Of a stretch of DNA of 39,799 nucleotides, positions 1-7,971 are shown piece by piece (position 1 is the first letter of the stretch; every line of letters begins with the position of its first letter). The notes beneath the pieces were generated by a model. It searched no databases. It saw only the letters and a list, made by a program, of their open reading frames with translations, and was not told the origin of the DNA. The position numbers and the translations under genes were made by a program. This DNA comes from a bacterium (GTDB lineage: Bacteria; Actinomycetota; UBA4738; HRBIN12): assembly GCA_023251895.1 (NCBI GenBank), contig JAHEXX010000005.1:1-39799 (forward strand), read 5' to 3'.

Positions 1-180
1 ACCCAGCACCTGCCGGATCCGGGCCCCCAGCCCGTCGACCCTTCCCCCGGTGAGGCGGGGTCTATCCGCGCCGCCGGGGGTCGAGGCGCGACGGGCGCCG
101 CTTCGGCGGGACCGGACGATCAGGGACGCCGCCACCGCGACGGCCAGCACGACGAAGACGGTGATCAGCAGGTACGGCAC
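1..180 (-). CDS. ftsY: Probable FtsY (signal recognition particle receptor), N-terminal part only
   Basis: The reading frame starts at a GTG (178-180), 9 bases after the smc stop codon, and runs open for 60 codons off the left edge. What can be seen is a membrane-spanning segment (about residues 3-22), then a basic stretch rich in Arg and a short Gly/Arg linker ending in an amphipathic start. The GTPase domain lies outside the window, so the call rests on two things. Actinobacterial FtsY proteins begin with exactly this kind of membrane anchor, and ftsY commonly follows smc. The product would receive ribosomes carrying SRP at the inner membrane. Any membrane-anchored protein could look like this, so the call is moderate. 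Confidence 0.6.
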   Translation of the reverse strand, partial: MPYLLITVFVVLAVAVAASLIVRSRRSGARRASTPGGADRPRLTGGRVDGLGARIRQVLG

Positions 181-189
181 CCCGGAAGG

Positions 190-3100
190 CTAGCCGACCG
201 CCTCGGGCTCCGGCACGGTCACGGGTGCCGCCTTGGCGGGCTTCCCCCCGTTCCCGTTATGCGGATGCTCCAGGCGCTGGCAGACCACCCTCGATGTCCC
301 GTCCTTGCTCATCGAGACGCCGTACATCATCTCGGCGACCTCCATGGTTCGCTTCTGGTGGGTCACGATGATGACCTGGGATTCGGTCGCGAACGTCTGG
401 ATAAGCCGCAGGAACCGGGCCAGGTTCACGTCGTCGAGGGCCGGCTCCACCTCGTCCATCAGGTAGAACGGGCTGGGGCGGGCCTTGAAGATAGCGAACA
501 GGAACGCCATCGCGGTCAGGGCACGCTCGCCGCCCGAGAGCAACGAGATCCGCTTCACGCGCTTGCGGCCGGGGCGGGCCTCGATCTCGATCCCTGATTC
601 CAGGGGCTCCGCTGGATCCGTCAAGACCACGCGACCCTCGCCGCCGGGGAACAGGTCTGCGATCAGCGCCTCGAACTCCCGGGCCACGTCGCGGAAGGCG
701 GCGTCGAACGCGGTGGTGATCTCCTCCTCGACCCGGTGGATCACTTCCAGCAGGTCGCGGCGAGCCTTCTTCACGTCATCCAGCTCGCGGGCCAGGAAGT
801 CGTGCCGCTCCTGGAGGGACTCGAACTCGCCGCCGGCCAGCAGGTTCACCCGGCCCAGGAGACCCAGGCGCTTCTGGACGAGCTCGGCCTTGCGTTCCAG
901 GGCGCGGACCGTGTCTTCCTCGCCGAGCTGGGCGAGAGCCTCATCAGGGTCTCGGCCGTGTCCCTCTCGGAGCAAGCGGCGGGCCTCGTCGATCCGCCGC
1001 TCTAGGTCACCCCGAAGGCGGTCCTCCTCCTCGTAGACCTCCCGGAGCCGATCCAGTTCCGTGGAGGCCTCCCGCCACGCCCGGTTGACCTCGGCCTCTG
1101 CCTCGGCGGCGGTGCGTTCCGACGCCGCGGCCGCGTTCCGCGCGGTCGAGGCGGCGTCCAGTTCGTCACCTGCTGCCCGCAGGCGTCCCTCCGCCCCGGC
1201 CCTGCGGGCCTCCGCTTCGGCCACCGCCGCCCGCAGCTCCGCGGGGTCGATGGCGGCCAACCGATCCCGCTCTGCGCGCAGCCGCTCCATGTGTGCCTCG
1301 GTCGCCCCCCGGTCCCGGCGGAGAGACTCCACCGCGACCCGGGCCGAGATGGGCGGCTCCGGCAACGGGGGGAGCGGGGGGAGCTCGTGCGTCACCGGGC
1401 CCGCGGCCGCGAGCGCGTCGCGCCACGCGGCCGCGGCTTCGTCCAGCCCCGCCAGGCGCTGGGCGAAGATCTCCTCCTCCTTGCCGGTCGAGGCCAGATC
1501 GGTGCCCAGGCGGGTCATCGCCTCCGCCGCCGCCGTGATCTCGGCGTCGAGGGCTTCCAGTTCCTCGGTGATCTGTGCGAGCTCAGCGCCGATGGCCTCC
1601 ATCCGTTCCCGCTTGGGGCGCAACGCGGTCCGGGCGGCAGACAGATCGTGGGCGATGACCGACAGCTCGTCCCGGATCTCGCGAGCCCGAACATCGGCCT
1701 CCCGAGCCGTGTGGATCACGGCCTGGCCGACCAACACGCCCTCCGGGGTGACGAACGAAGCCTTGGGGTTGCTGCGATGCTTCTCGGCGGCCTCGGCGAT
1801 GTCGGCGGCGAGGTAGATGTCGCGCAGGACCGTGCTGACCAGGCCACGGGCGGGCGGGTCCGCGGCGACGGTGGACAGCAGGCTGCGCTCGCCCGGCAGC
1901 ATGAACGCAACCGGTCCGCCGTTGGCGATCGCGATGATGGCGCCGTCACCCGCGGAAGCGTCTGCGATCGCGGTTTCCTCGTCCGCGTAGACGACGGCAT
2001 CGGCCAGGGGTCCCAGGGCCGCGACGAGGGCTCGCTCCAGGCCTGGCTTCGCGTGCACAAGATCGCGAAGGAGTCCGAAGGCCCGGCCCCTGTGCGTCTG
2101 CACGAACCGCGAGCCTGGTGTTTCCTCGATGTCACGGAGGCGGGCCTCCAGGAGTTCCTTGCGGGATCCGTGGCGGCGGATGGCCTCCTCCAGCTCGGCC
2201 ACCCTGTCGGCCGATGCGTGCCGTTCCCGTTCCAGGGCGGAGCGCCGTTCGGCCGGGGGGTTCGTGGCGGCGTCCAGGCGTTCGATCTCGAGCTCGAGCG
2301 CTGCCCGCTCATCCCCCGAGGCGGCGCGCTTCTCGCGGACCAACTGCAGGCTCTCCTCCAGTCGCTCTCGCTCCCGCTCGTGCGATTCGAGGGAACGGCG
2401 TAGCGTCTGCATCTCGGCTCGGTGGGCTGCGGCCTCTTCACCGATGCGGCGGCGTTCCTCCTCCACTTCCCGGCGGGCCTCCTGGGCGGCTAGGAAGCCG
2501 CGCTCGGCCACCTCGAGCTCGCGTTCCGTCGCGGCCAGAGCCTCCCCCGTCTCGCGAAGACCCGTCTCGGCTCGCTCGATCTCCTCCCGGACGGCGTCCA
2601 TCCGGGCAGCCCGGGCTCCCTCCGCTGCGAGAGCCTCCTTCGCCGCCGACTCGCGCTCGACCGTCTCGCGGAGCCCCAACTCGGTAGTCGACTTCTCCGT
2701 CTGGGCCGCCTGCAGCGCGGCCTCGGCTTCCTGCAATGCCCAAACCGCGCGGGCGCGCTCGTCGGCGACCAAGCCCACCCGCTCGTCCAGCTCGTCCAGC
2801 CGCACGCGGGCCTGCCTCCTGAGCTCCAGACCCTCGTCCCACCCGGACCGGTGGCGGGCCTTCATCTCCAGGAGATCCCGGAGTCGGGCAGCGGCCAGCC
2901 GCGCGGCCCCCCGCTCTGCTTCGGCCGAGAGCTCCTCGTGGCGCTGGGCCATGTCCGCCTGCTGCCTTAGCGGCTTGAGCTGCCGGCGGAGCTCGGCCAG
3001 CACGTCCTGCAGTCGCAGGAGGTCCTGATCGAGGCCTGCGAGCTTGCGCTCCGAACGCTCCTTTCGCTTGCGGTGCTTGGCGATGCCCGCAGCCTCCTCG

Positions 3101-3582
3101 ATGTACTGCCGCCGCTCCTCGGGTCGCGCAGAGAGCACATCCTCGAGTTGCCCCTGGCCCACCACCGTGTGCAGGGCCCGGCCGATGCCGGTCTCCGACA
3201 GCAACTCCTGCACGTCCATCAGCCGGCACACCTGGCCGCCGATGCGGTACTCGCTCTCGCCGGAGCGGAAGATGGTTCGGCTCACCTCGATCTCGGTCAT
3301 CGGCACCGGGATGAGCCCGGCGGTGTTGTCGATCACGAGCTTCACTTCGGCCATGCCGAGAGCCGGCCGGCCCGGGCTGCCGGCGAAGATGACGTCGGCC
3401 ATCTGCCCGCCCCGGAGGGCCCGCGGGCCCTGCTCGCCCAGTACCCACGAGATGGCGTCGACCAGGTTGGACTTCCCCGACCCATTGGGCCCCACGATGA
3501 CCGAGATGCCAGGGGCGAAGTCGAGGACCGTCTTGTCCGCGAACGACTTGAAGCCGCGGATGGTGAGGGAACGGAGGAACAT
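190..3582 (-). CDS. smc: Chromosome segregation ATPase SMC
   Basis: Full-length SMC of 1130 residues, the core of the condensin-like complex that compacts and separates chromosomes. The N-terminal ATPase half has the Walker A motif GPNGSGKS at residues 31-38. A long Glu/Arg/Ala-rich coiled coil follows. A globular hinge lies at about 490-640, then the returning coiled coil. The C-terminal half carries the ABC signature LSGGERALTA and the Walker B motif YLMDEVEPALDD. The start is the ATG at 3580-3582. It has no ribosome binding site but lies 9 bases after a TAGCAT box, as for several other genes here. The gene sits between acyP and ftsY on the same strand. The partner subunits ScpA and ScpB are not in this window. 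Confidence 0.98.
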   Translation of the reverse strand: MFLRSLTIRGFKSFADKTVLDFAPGISVIVGPNGSGKSNLVDAISWVLGEQGPRALRGGQMADVIFAGSPGRPALGMAEVKLVIDNTAGLIPVPMTEIEVSRTIFRSGESEYRIGGQVCRLMDVQELLSETGIGRALHTVVGQGQLEDVLSARPEERRQYIEEAAGIAKHRKRKERSERKLAGLDQDLLRLQDVLAELRRQLKPLRQQADMAQRHEELSAEAERGAARLAAARLRDLLEMKARHRSGWDEGLELRRQARVRLDELDERVGLVADERARAVWALQEAEAALQAAQTEKSTTELGLRETVERESAAKEALAAEGARAARMDAVREEIERAETGLRETGEALAATERELEVAERGFLAAQEARREVEEERRRIGEEAAAHRAEMQTLRRSLESHERERERLEESLQLVREKRAASGDERAALELEIERLDAATNPPAERRSALERERHASADRVAELEEAIRRHGSRKELLEARLRDIEETPGSRFVQTHRGRAFGLLRDLVHAKPGLERALVAALGPLADAVVYADEETAIADASAGDGAIIAIANGGPVAFMLPGERSLLSTVAADPPARGLVSTVLRDIYLAADIAEAAEKHRSNPKASFVTPEGVLVGQAVIHTAREADVRAREIRDELSVIAHDLSAARTALRPKRERMEAIGAELAQITEELEALDAEITAAAEAMTRLGTDLASTGKEEEIFAQRLAGLDEAAAAWRDALAAAGPVTHELPPLPPLPEPPISARVAVESLRRDRGATEAHMERLRAERDRLAAIDPAELRAAVAEAEARRAGAEGRLRAAGDELDAASTARNAAAASERTAAEAEAEVNRAWREASTELDRLREVYEEEDRLRGDLERRIDEARRLLREGHGRDPDEALAQLGEEDTVRALERKAELVQKRLGLLGRVNLLAGGEFESLQERHDFLARELDDVKKARRDLLEVIHRVEEEITTAFDAAFRDVAREFEALIADLFPGGEGRVVLTDPAEPLESGIEIEARPGRKRVKRISLLSGGERALTAMAFLFAIFKARPSPFYLMDEVEPALDDVNLARFLRLIQTFATESQVIIVTHQKRTMEVAEMMYGVSMSKDGTSRVVCQRLEHPHNGNGGKPAKAAPVTVPEPEAVG

Positions 3583-3591
3583 TCGGAGCCG

Positions 3592-3597
3592 ATGCTA
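3592..3597 (-). promoter_or_regulatory. -10 box for smc, leaderless type
   Basis: TAGCAT on the minus strand, followed by exactly 9 bases and then the smc ATG. There is no Shine-Dalgarno sequence between the box and the start. A transcript starting about 6-7 bases after the box would begin at or within 3 bases of the start codon. Confidence 0.55.
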
Positions 3598-3638
3598 GCA
3601 ATCGCCCTTCGGCGAATCCGGGGTTTCGCTTGCGAAGT

Positions 3639-3917
3639 TCACCGAGTGACCCGGAACTCCCTCTCGCCGAGAGGTGTCTCCTCGCTGACTTCCACGGACT
3701 CGACGTCCGACCATGGAGTCCCCGCCCGACACCACGCCACCATGGCCTCCACCGGCGCATCGTCCCCTTCGAAGGCCGCCTCCACACGGCCGTCAGCGAG
3801 ATTGCGGACCCACCCTGCCACCCCGAGTTCCCGGGCCCGCTGCGTGCAGTAGGCACGGTAGAAGACGCCCTGCACCTGCCCCGAGACCAACACCCGAACC
3901 CGCCTCACGATGCTCAT
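3639..3917 (-). CDS. acyP: Acylphosphatase
   Basis: A 92-residue protein matching the usual length and fold of acylphosphatases, small enzymes that hydrolyse the carboxyl-phosphate bond of acyl phosphates such as acetyl phosphate or 1,3-bisphosphoglycerate. The substrate-binding loop reads GQVQGVFYR, with the catalytic Arg. The catalytic Asn is in GWVRN, and the later LADGRVEAAFEG stretch is also typical. It sits 56 bases upstream of smc on the same strand and is divergent from the nicotinamidase gene, with only 31 bases between the two start codons. An acylphosphatase next to smc is a recurrent arrangement in actinobacterial genomes. Its cellular substrate cannot be deduced. Confidence 0.95.
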   Translation of the reverse strand: MSIVRRVRVLVSGQVQGVFYRAYCTQRARELGVAGWVRNLADGRVEAAFEGDDAPVEAMVAWCRAGTPWSDVESVEVSEETPLGEREFRVTR

Positions 3918-3933
3918 CGTAGGAGCACGGAGC

Positions 3934-3939
3934 TACCCT
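3934..3939 (+). promoter_or_regulatory. -10 box for the nicotinamidase gene, leaderless type
   Basis: TACCCT followed by 9 bases and the ATG at 3949. No ribosome binding site lies between them. The spacing equals that seen for smc, rpmB, recG, icd and the RTX gene, and this decides the choice of start codon for the gene. Confidence 0.5.
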
Positions 3940-3948
3940 GATCCCGAG

Positions 3949-4536
3949 ATGGTGGACTACGACCCGAAGACCGCGCTCGTTGTCGTCGACGTGCAGAACG
4001 ACTTCGCCGACCCGGCCGGGAGCCTGTACGTGAGGGGCGGCGAGGAGATCGTCCCGATCGTCAACGGGGAGATCGAGCGGGCTCTCGCCGCCGACGCCGT
4101 CGTCGTCTACACACAGGACTGGCACCCCGAGGTAACCCCTCACTTCCGCAAGGACGGCGGCATCTGGCCGGTCCATTGCGTGCAGGAGACCTGGGGGGCG
4201 CGGTTCCACCCCGACCTCAACGTCGAAGGACCCCCCATCCACAAGGGGTCCGGCGGCGAGGACGGGTACTCCGGGTTCTCCATGCGCGACCCCAGGACCG
4301 GGGATCGGACCCCGACGTCGCTCCAGGAGGTACTGACTACCCGAGGGATCGGCAAGGTGGTCGTGGCCGGGCTGGCAACCGACTACTGCGTGGTGGAAAC
4401 AGTCGTCGATGCCAGGGCGCTCGGGTACGACACGGCCGTTCTGTCGGAGGCCATCCGGGCGGTAGAACTGCAGCCTGGTGACGGCGATCGCGCCATCGCG
4501 CGCATGCGCGAGGCGGGCGCAATCGTCGAGCGATGA
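3949..4536 (+). CDS. pncA: Nicotinamidase (pyrazinamidase-like, isochorismatase fold)
   Basis: A 195-residue cysteine hydrolase that converts nicotinamide to nicotinate for NAD salvage. The catalytic triad is complete: Asp14 in VVVDVQNDF, Lys99 in HKG, and Cys147 in GLATDYCV. The metal ligands Asp57, His59 and His65 are present in the DWHP and HF segments. WPVHC, FHPDL and YSGF are hallmarks of PncA rather than of isochorismatase. An earlier in-frame ATG at 3910 exists but would overlap the divergent acyP start. The ATG at 3949 is preferred because the protein then begins one short strand before the catalytic Asp and lies 9 bases after a TACCCT box. It is the only plus-strand gene within the smc-rnc block. 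Confidence 0.93.
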   Translation: MVDYDPKTALVVVDVQNDFADPAGSLYVRGGEEIVPIVNGEIERALAADAVVVYTQDWHPEVTPHFRKDGGIWPVHCVQETWGARFHPDLNVEGPPIHKGSGGEDGYSGFSMRDPRTGDRTPTSLQEVLTTRGIGKVVVAGLATDYCVVETVVDARALGYDTAVLSEAIRAVELQPGDGDRAIARMREAGAIVER

Positions 4537-4543
4537 GCGAGGC

Positions 4544-4566
4544 GGCGGGGCCCTGCGGCCCCCGCC
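4544..4566. terminator. Stem-loop between convergent pncA and mutM
   Basis: A GGCGGGGCC arm and a GGCCCCCGCC arm are separated by a four-base loop, with one bulged base. It begins 7 bases after the pncA stop codon. It lacks a clear T-run, so it may be a weak or Rho-assisted terminator. It lies between two converging genes and could act on both strands. Confidence 0.45.
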
Positions 4567-4656
4567 CTTCGCCACTAGTGTGGTTTGGACTAGCCGCCTC
4601 CGCCCGGCGCCGGCATCAGACCCAGCTGTGACGGGAATGGTCGCAGCGCAACCGGG

Positions 4657-5499
4657 TCAGGACTGGCACTGGGGGCAGAGGTAAGCGCTCCTGCCGGAGA
4701 GCTTGACCATCACGATGGGGCTCCGGCACCGGCGGCACGGTTGGCCGGTCCGGCCGTAGACCTTCAGCTCGTTCTGATACTCGCCTGGCTTGCCGAACAG
4801 GTCGACGTAGGCCTCGTCATCGAGCGTGGTTCCCCGGAACCGGATGGCGTCCTGCAGGGTCTCCTGGATGGCCCGGTACAGCCTGCGGACCTCCTGCGAC
4901 GAGAGGGAGTCCGACATCCGGTCGTACCTGAGCCCTGCGTGGAACAGCACCTCGTCCGAGTAGATGTTGCCGAGGCCCGAGATGAACTTCTGGTCCATGA
5001 GGAGCGGCTTCAGCTTGGTGGCGTGCTCGGCCAGCGTGTTGCCGAACGCCTGCCACGTGAACACGTGGTCCAGGGGGTCGATCGCGAGGTGCTGGAGCTC
5101 CTTGACCTTGCCCAGCTCGTCGGAGGCCGTGACGAACATCTCGCCGAACGTCCGGGGGTCGACGAACCGGAGGTCCCCACCCTGGTTGAAGGTCAACACC
5201 ACTTGAGTGTGGGCCGGGAGCGCCGTCCGCTTGTTCCCCCGGAGGAACTGCCCGCTCATGCCGAAGTGCACGACCAGCACGTCGCCGGAATCCAGGGAGA
5301 GGAGGACGTACTTGCCGCGGCGGTCGGTCTTCGAGATCTTGTGGCCCGCCAGGCGCGAGGTGAAGTCCTTGCGCTTGTCGTGGCGGCGGATGGTCCGCAT
5401 GGCGTTCTTGGATGGCCTGACTTCGGCCGTAGCGATCTTGCGCCCGACGACGTCCCTGTCAAGGTCGCGACGCATCACCTCGACCTCGGGAAGCTCCAC
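4657..5499 (-). CDS. mutM: Formamidopyrimidine-DNA glycosylase (Fpg/MutM family) without the N-terminal proline
   Basis: A 280-residue member of the Fpg/Nei family that removes oxidised bases such as 8-oxoguanine. Recognisable parts are the ELPEVEV start, Lys63 in RRGKY, the helix-two-turn-helix signature with GLGNIYSDE, and a C-terminal zinc finger (PCRRC...LCPQC) with the DNA-contacting Arg in GRSAY. The start is odd. It is a GTG directly abutting the rnc stop codon (TAG then GTG), so no upstream in-frame extension is possible. The protein therefore begins Met-Glu-Leu-Pro, whereas classical MutM begins Met-Pro-Glu-Leu-Pro and uses that proline as the catalytic amine. Family membership is certain; activity and substrate are open. 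It is probably translationally coupled to rnc. Confidence 0.93.
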   Translation of the reverse strand: MELPEVEVMRRDLDRDVVGRKIATAEVRPSKNAMRTIRRHDKRKDFTSRLAGHKISKTDRRGKYVLLSLDSGDVLVVHFGMSGQFLRGNKRTALPAHTQVVLTFNQGGDLRFVDPRTFGEMFVTASDELGKVKELQHLAIDPLDHVFTWQAFGNTLAEHATKLKPLLMDQKFISGLGNIYSDEVLFHAGLRYDRMSDSLSSQEVRRLYRAIQETLQDAIRFRGTTLDDEAYVDLFGKPGEYQNELKVYGRTGQPCRRCRSPIVMVKLSGRSAYLCPQCQS

Positions 5500-6234
5500 C
5501 TAGGCTCCCCTCGCTACCGTCTCCGACGACAGCTTGTGGTAGGCCTCTCGGGCGGCCTGCTGCTCGGCCTCCTTCTTGGACCTGCCCACACCACGACCGA
5601 GCTCCCGCCCGCCCAGGAACACCGTCGCCGTGAACTCCTTCTGGTGGTCTGGGCCGCGTTCCTGGATGCGGTACTCGGGGAGGGCCCGAAGGTCCTGAGA
5701 GGCGAGCTCCTGGAGGATCGTCTTGTAGTCGCGCTCCCCCTCCCCCCGGGCGTACGCGGAGATGCGGGGCCAGAACAGCCGCTCGATCAGGGCACGGGCC
5801 GCGTCCAGTCCCCTGTCCAGATACACGGCGCCCAGCACGGCCTCGAGCCCGTCGGCCAGGATGCTGGCCTTCTCGCGTCCCCCGCTCGACTCTTCGCCCT
5901 TGCCCAACCGCACGAAGTCCCCCAACTTCAGCTCCCGGGCCACTTCGGCGAGCGAAGTCATGTTCACGATGGCCGCCCGGAGCTTGGCCAGCTCACCTTC
6001 GGCGAGATCCGGGAACTGCGTGAAGGCCAGGTCGGTCACGATCAGCCCGAGCACGGCATCTCCCAGGAACTCCAGACGCTCGTTGTTGACTGGCAGGCCC
6101 TGCTCGAACGCGTAGGAGCGGTGAGTGAGAGCGGCTTCCCGCAGCGCGGGATCCCCGAACCGAACGCCGAGCGAGGCGTCGAGCGACGCGGGCGTCGTGG
6201 CGCCCTCCGCGCCCGCGGCCGTTCCCTCGGTCAC
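5500..6234 (-). CDS. rnc: Ribonuclease III
   Basis: A 244-residue double-strand-specific endoribonuclease that processes rRNA precursors and structured mRNAs. The N-terminal catalytic domain has the signature NERLEFLGDAVLGL with the metal-binding acidic residues, and a second acidic cluster at LADGLEAVLGAVYLD. The C-terminal dsRNA-binding domain includes KKEAEQQAAREAYHKL. The start is taken as the GTG at 6232-6234, 4 bases after the rpmF stop. An open frame continues further upstream, but it only reads through rpmF in another frame and matches nothing in the family. The order rpmF-rnc-mutM-smc-ftsY is characteristic of Actinomycetota. The stop codon directly touches the mutM start. Confidence 0.97.
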   Translation of the reverse strand: MTEGTAAGAEGATTPASLDASLGVRFGDPALREAALTHRSYAFEQGLPVNNERLEFLGDAVLGLIVTDLAFTQFPDLAEGELAKLRAAIVNMTSLAEVARELKLGDFVRLGKGEESSGGREKASILADGLEAVLGAVYLDRGLDAARALIERLFWPRISAYARGEGERDYKTILQELASQDLRALPEYRIQERGPDHQKEFTATVFLGGRELGRGVGRSKKEAEQQAAREAYHKLSSETVARGA

Positions 6235-6238
6235 GCCG

Positions 6239-6415
6239 TCACTCGACCTCGACGGCCTGCCGGCCCGCGTAGTACCCGCAGTTCCCGCACACCCGATGGG
6301 GCAGTTTGGGCTGGTGGCACTGGGGGCATTCCGCGTAAGTGGGCGGCGTGGCCTTCCAGTTAGCCTTGCGCTTCGCGCCTCTGGCCTTGGTCTGTCTGCG
6401 CTTGGGAACGGCCAT
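6239..6415 (-). CDS. rpmF: 50S ribosomal protein L32 (zinc-ribbon form)
   Basis: A 58-residue ribosomal protein beginning MAVPKRRQTKARG, the invariant L32 start. Two CxxC pairs (CPQC and CGNC) make this the zinc-binding form. The start has a strong AGGAGG ribosome binding site directly after the yceD stop codon, 17 bases upstream. The pairing of yceD with rpmF is conserved widely in bacteria. The product is part of the large ribosomal subunit near the peptidyl transferase side. Confidence 0.98.
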   Translation of the reverse strand: MAVPKRRQTKARGAKRKANWKATPPTYAECPQCHQPKLPHRVCGNCGYYAGRQAVEVE

Positions 6416-6431
6416 GGGTCTGTCCTTCCTC

Positions 6432-6929
6432 CTAGTCCATCAGGCCTTCGAGCGCGGCCCACCGGTGGTCGGCCGGGCGCTCCGGGCACGTACACTCGCC
6501 GAGGTTGCGATCGCCGCCACACCGCTCGCACAGACCCAGGCAGTTGGGCTGGCACAGCGGCGAGAACGGCATCGTCAGCAGAACGGCATCCCGGACCATC
6601 TGTTCGGGATCCAGCGATCCTTCCGGCTCGAGGGCGTACTCGTCGCCCTCGGGGTCCGGGCCGGCGGCGAACAGCTCGCTAACCTCCACGTCGAAGTCGC
6701 GGTCGAACTCCTTGAGGCACCGGGCGCAGGACAGCCGCATGTGGCCGGCGATTACGCCCGAGACCAGGATCCCCTCCGTCAGGCCCTCGAGCCGCAGCTC
6801 CCCCTTCACGGGCGTGTCCTCGGGTACGTCGGCCAGTCCGAGGTGCAGGCCGGGGACCGGCTCGTCGACCGCCACGGTCTTGCCCGCGCCGGGGTTCCCC
6901 ATCAGATCGCGGACATCGATGGCGCGCAT
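6432..6929 (-). CDS. yceD: YceD / DUF177 family protein
   Basis: A 165-residue acidic protein of the YceD (DUF177) family, whose gene almost always precedes rpmF. In other bacteria the family has been linked to 23S rRNA accumulation. The sequence has the family's central CxxC (LSCARCLKEF) and a C-terminal segment with clustered cysteines (LCQPNCLGLCERCGG) that suggests metal binding. The start is the ATG at 6927-6929, which shares its A with the TGA stop of the upstream sepIVA-like gene (TGATG), so translation is probably coupled. A TTG one codon earlier is less likely. Confidence 0.92.
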   Translation of the reverse strand: MRAIDVRDLMGNPGAGKTVAVDEPVPGLHLGLADVPEDTPVKGELRLEGLTEGILVSGVIAGHMRLSCARCLKEFDRDFDVEVSELFAAGPDPEGDEYALEPEGSLDPEQMVRDAVLLTMPFSPLCQPNCLGLCERCGGDRNLGECTCPERPADHRWAALEGLMD

Positions 6930-7486
6930 CAACCCGCCCCCTCCGCGTCGAAGGGCGGCTCGGGCTCCGGGGGAGGACCGAGCTCCTCGGCGACCTGCTG
7001 GGCGGTTCCGCGCAGGCGTTGGCGACCCAGGTCGACCTGCTCGTTGGTGCGGGCCAGTGCGCCGGTCGTGGCTCGCAGCTCCTCGTCGATCCGCCGCAGT
7101 GCCATCTGGAACGCCGCGAGCTTGGAATCGGCGTAATCCTCGGCCTCCAGCCGAAGTTTGCGGGCCTCCTCCGCGGCCTCGGTGAGGACGCGTTCGGCCT
7201 CCGCCTCCGCCCGATTGACCACTTCCAGCTGGGAGGCCATCTCCAGCTGCTCCCGACGAGCTTTCTCCACGATCGCCTCCGCGTCGTGCCGCGCCTTGGC
7301 CAGCAGTTCCTCGCGATCCTTCACGATCCAGCGGGCTTGCTTGATCTCCTCGGGGAGCGTCTCCTGCATCTCCTTGACCAGCTCCAGCAGCTCCTCCCGA
7401 TTGAGGAGCGCGGACGAGGACAGCGGCATCGATTTGGCCTCCCGGACCATCTCCTCGAGCTGCTGCAGTCGAGCGGCGAGATCCAC
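6929..7486 (-). CDS. sepIVA: SepIVA-like coiled-coil protein (DivIVA-related)
   Basis: A 185-residue, almost entirely helical protein. An N-terminal region with LNREELLELVKEMQETLP is followed by a long Ala/Glu/Arg heptad region and a Pro/Glu-rich tail. The pattern and the position directly upstream of yceD and rnc match mycobacterial SepIVA (Rv2927c), a septum and pole protein involved in cell-wall placement. The start is the GTG at 7484-7486, preceded by GGGAGGGG. The frame stays open further upstream only through the end of coaD in a different frame. It overlaps yceD by one base. Other coiled-coil proteins (DivIVA, ATP synthase b-like) look similar, but the neighbourhood supports SepIVA. 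Confidence 0.8.
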   Translation of the reverse strand: MDLAARLQQLEEMVREAKSMPLSSSALLNREELLELVKEMQETLPEEIKQARWIVKDREELLAKARHDAEAIVEKARREQLEMASQLEVVNRAEAEAERVLTEAAEEARKLRLEAEDYADSKLAAFQMALRRIDEELRATTGALARTNEQVDLGRQRLRGTAQQVAEELGPPPEPEPPFDAEGAG

Positions 7487-7488
7487 GC

Positions 7489-7971
7489 TCAGCCCCTCCC
7501 CAGTTTCTCCATCATCCGCTGCCGGACGTGGGTGGGCACGAGCCCATCCACGTCTCCCCCGTAGAGAACGACCTCCTTCGCCAGCGACGAAGAAAGGAAC
7601 GACCATTCGGGGCTGGTCGTCATGAAGAACGTCTCCACGCCGGCCAGGCGGTGGTTCATCTGGGCCATCTGAAGCTCGTATTCGAAGTCGGACACGGCTC
7701 GAAGGCCCTTCACGATCACGCCGACCCCGCGCCGCGTTGCGTATTCCACGAGCAATCCAGTGAATGAATCGATCTCGACGTTGGGGAGGTCGACGAGGGC
7801 CTCCTTCAGCATCGACACCCGTTCATCCACGGAGAACAGCGGTTGTTTGGCGGGGTTCCCCAACACGGCCACGATCAGCGCGTCGAAGCGCCCGCTGGCC
7901 CGTTCGATGATGTCGAGATGGCCGTTGGTCACGGGGTCGAACGTCCCCGGACACAGGGCGGTCGGACCCAT
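7489..7971 (-). CDS. coaD: Phosphopantetheine adenylyltransferase
   Basis: A 160-residue enzyme of the fourth step of CoA synthesis, joining AMP from ATP to 4'-phosphopantetheine. The nucleotidyltransferase motif GTFDPVTNGHLDI is at residues 9-21, with Thr10 and His18. The C-terminal phosphate-binding segment WSFLSSSLAKEV is also present, and the length is typical. The ATG start overlaps the rsmD stop (TGATG at 7969-7973), so the two are translationally coupled. The rsmD-coaD pair is widely conserved. Confidence 0.97.
   Translation of the reverse strand: MGPTALCPGTFDPVTNGHLDIIERASGRFDALIVAVLGNPAKQPLFSVDERVSMLKEALVDLPNVEIDSFTGLLVEYATRRGVGVIVKGLRAVSDFEYELQMAQMNHRLAGVETFFMTTSPEWSFLSSSLAKEVVLYGGDVDGLVPTHVRQRMMEKLGRG

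Noticed and set aside
3910-3948. Earlier in-frame ATG for the nicotinamidase
   Set aside because: Overlaps the divergent acyP start, adds residues unlike the family, and lies upstream of the predicted -10 box.
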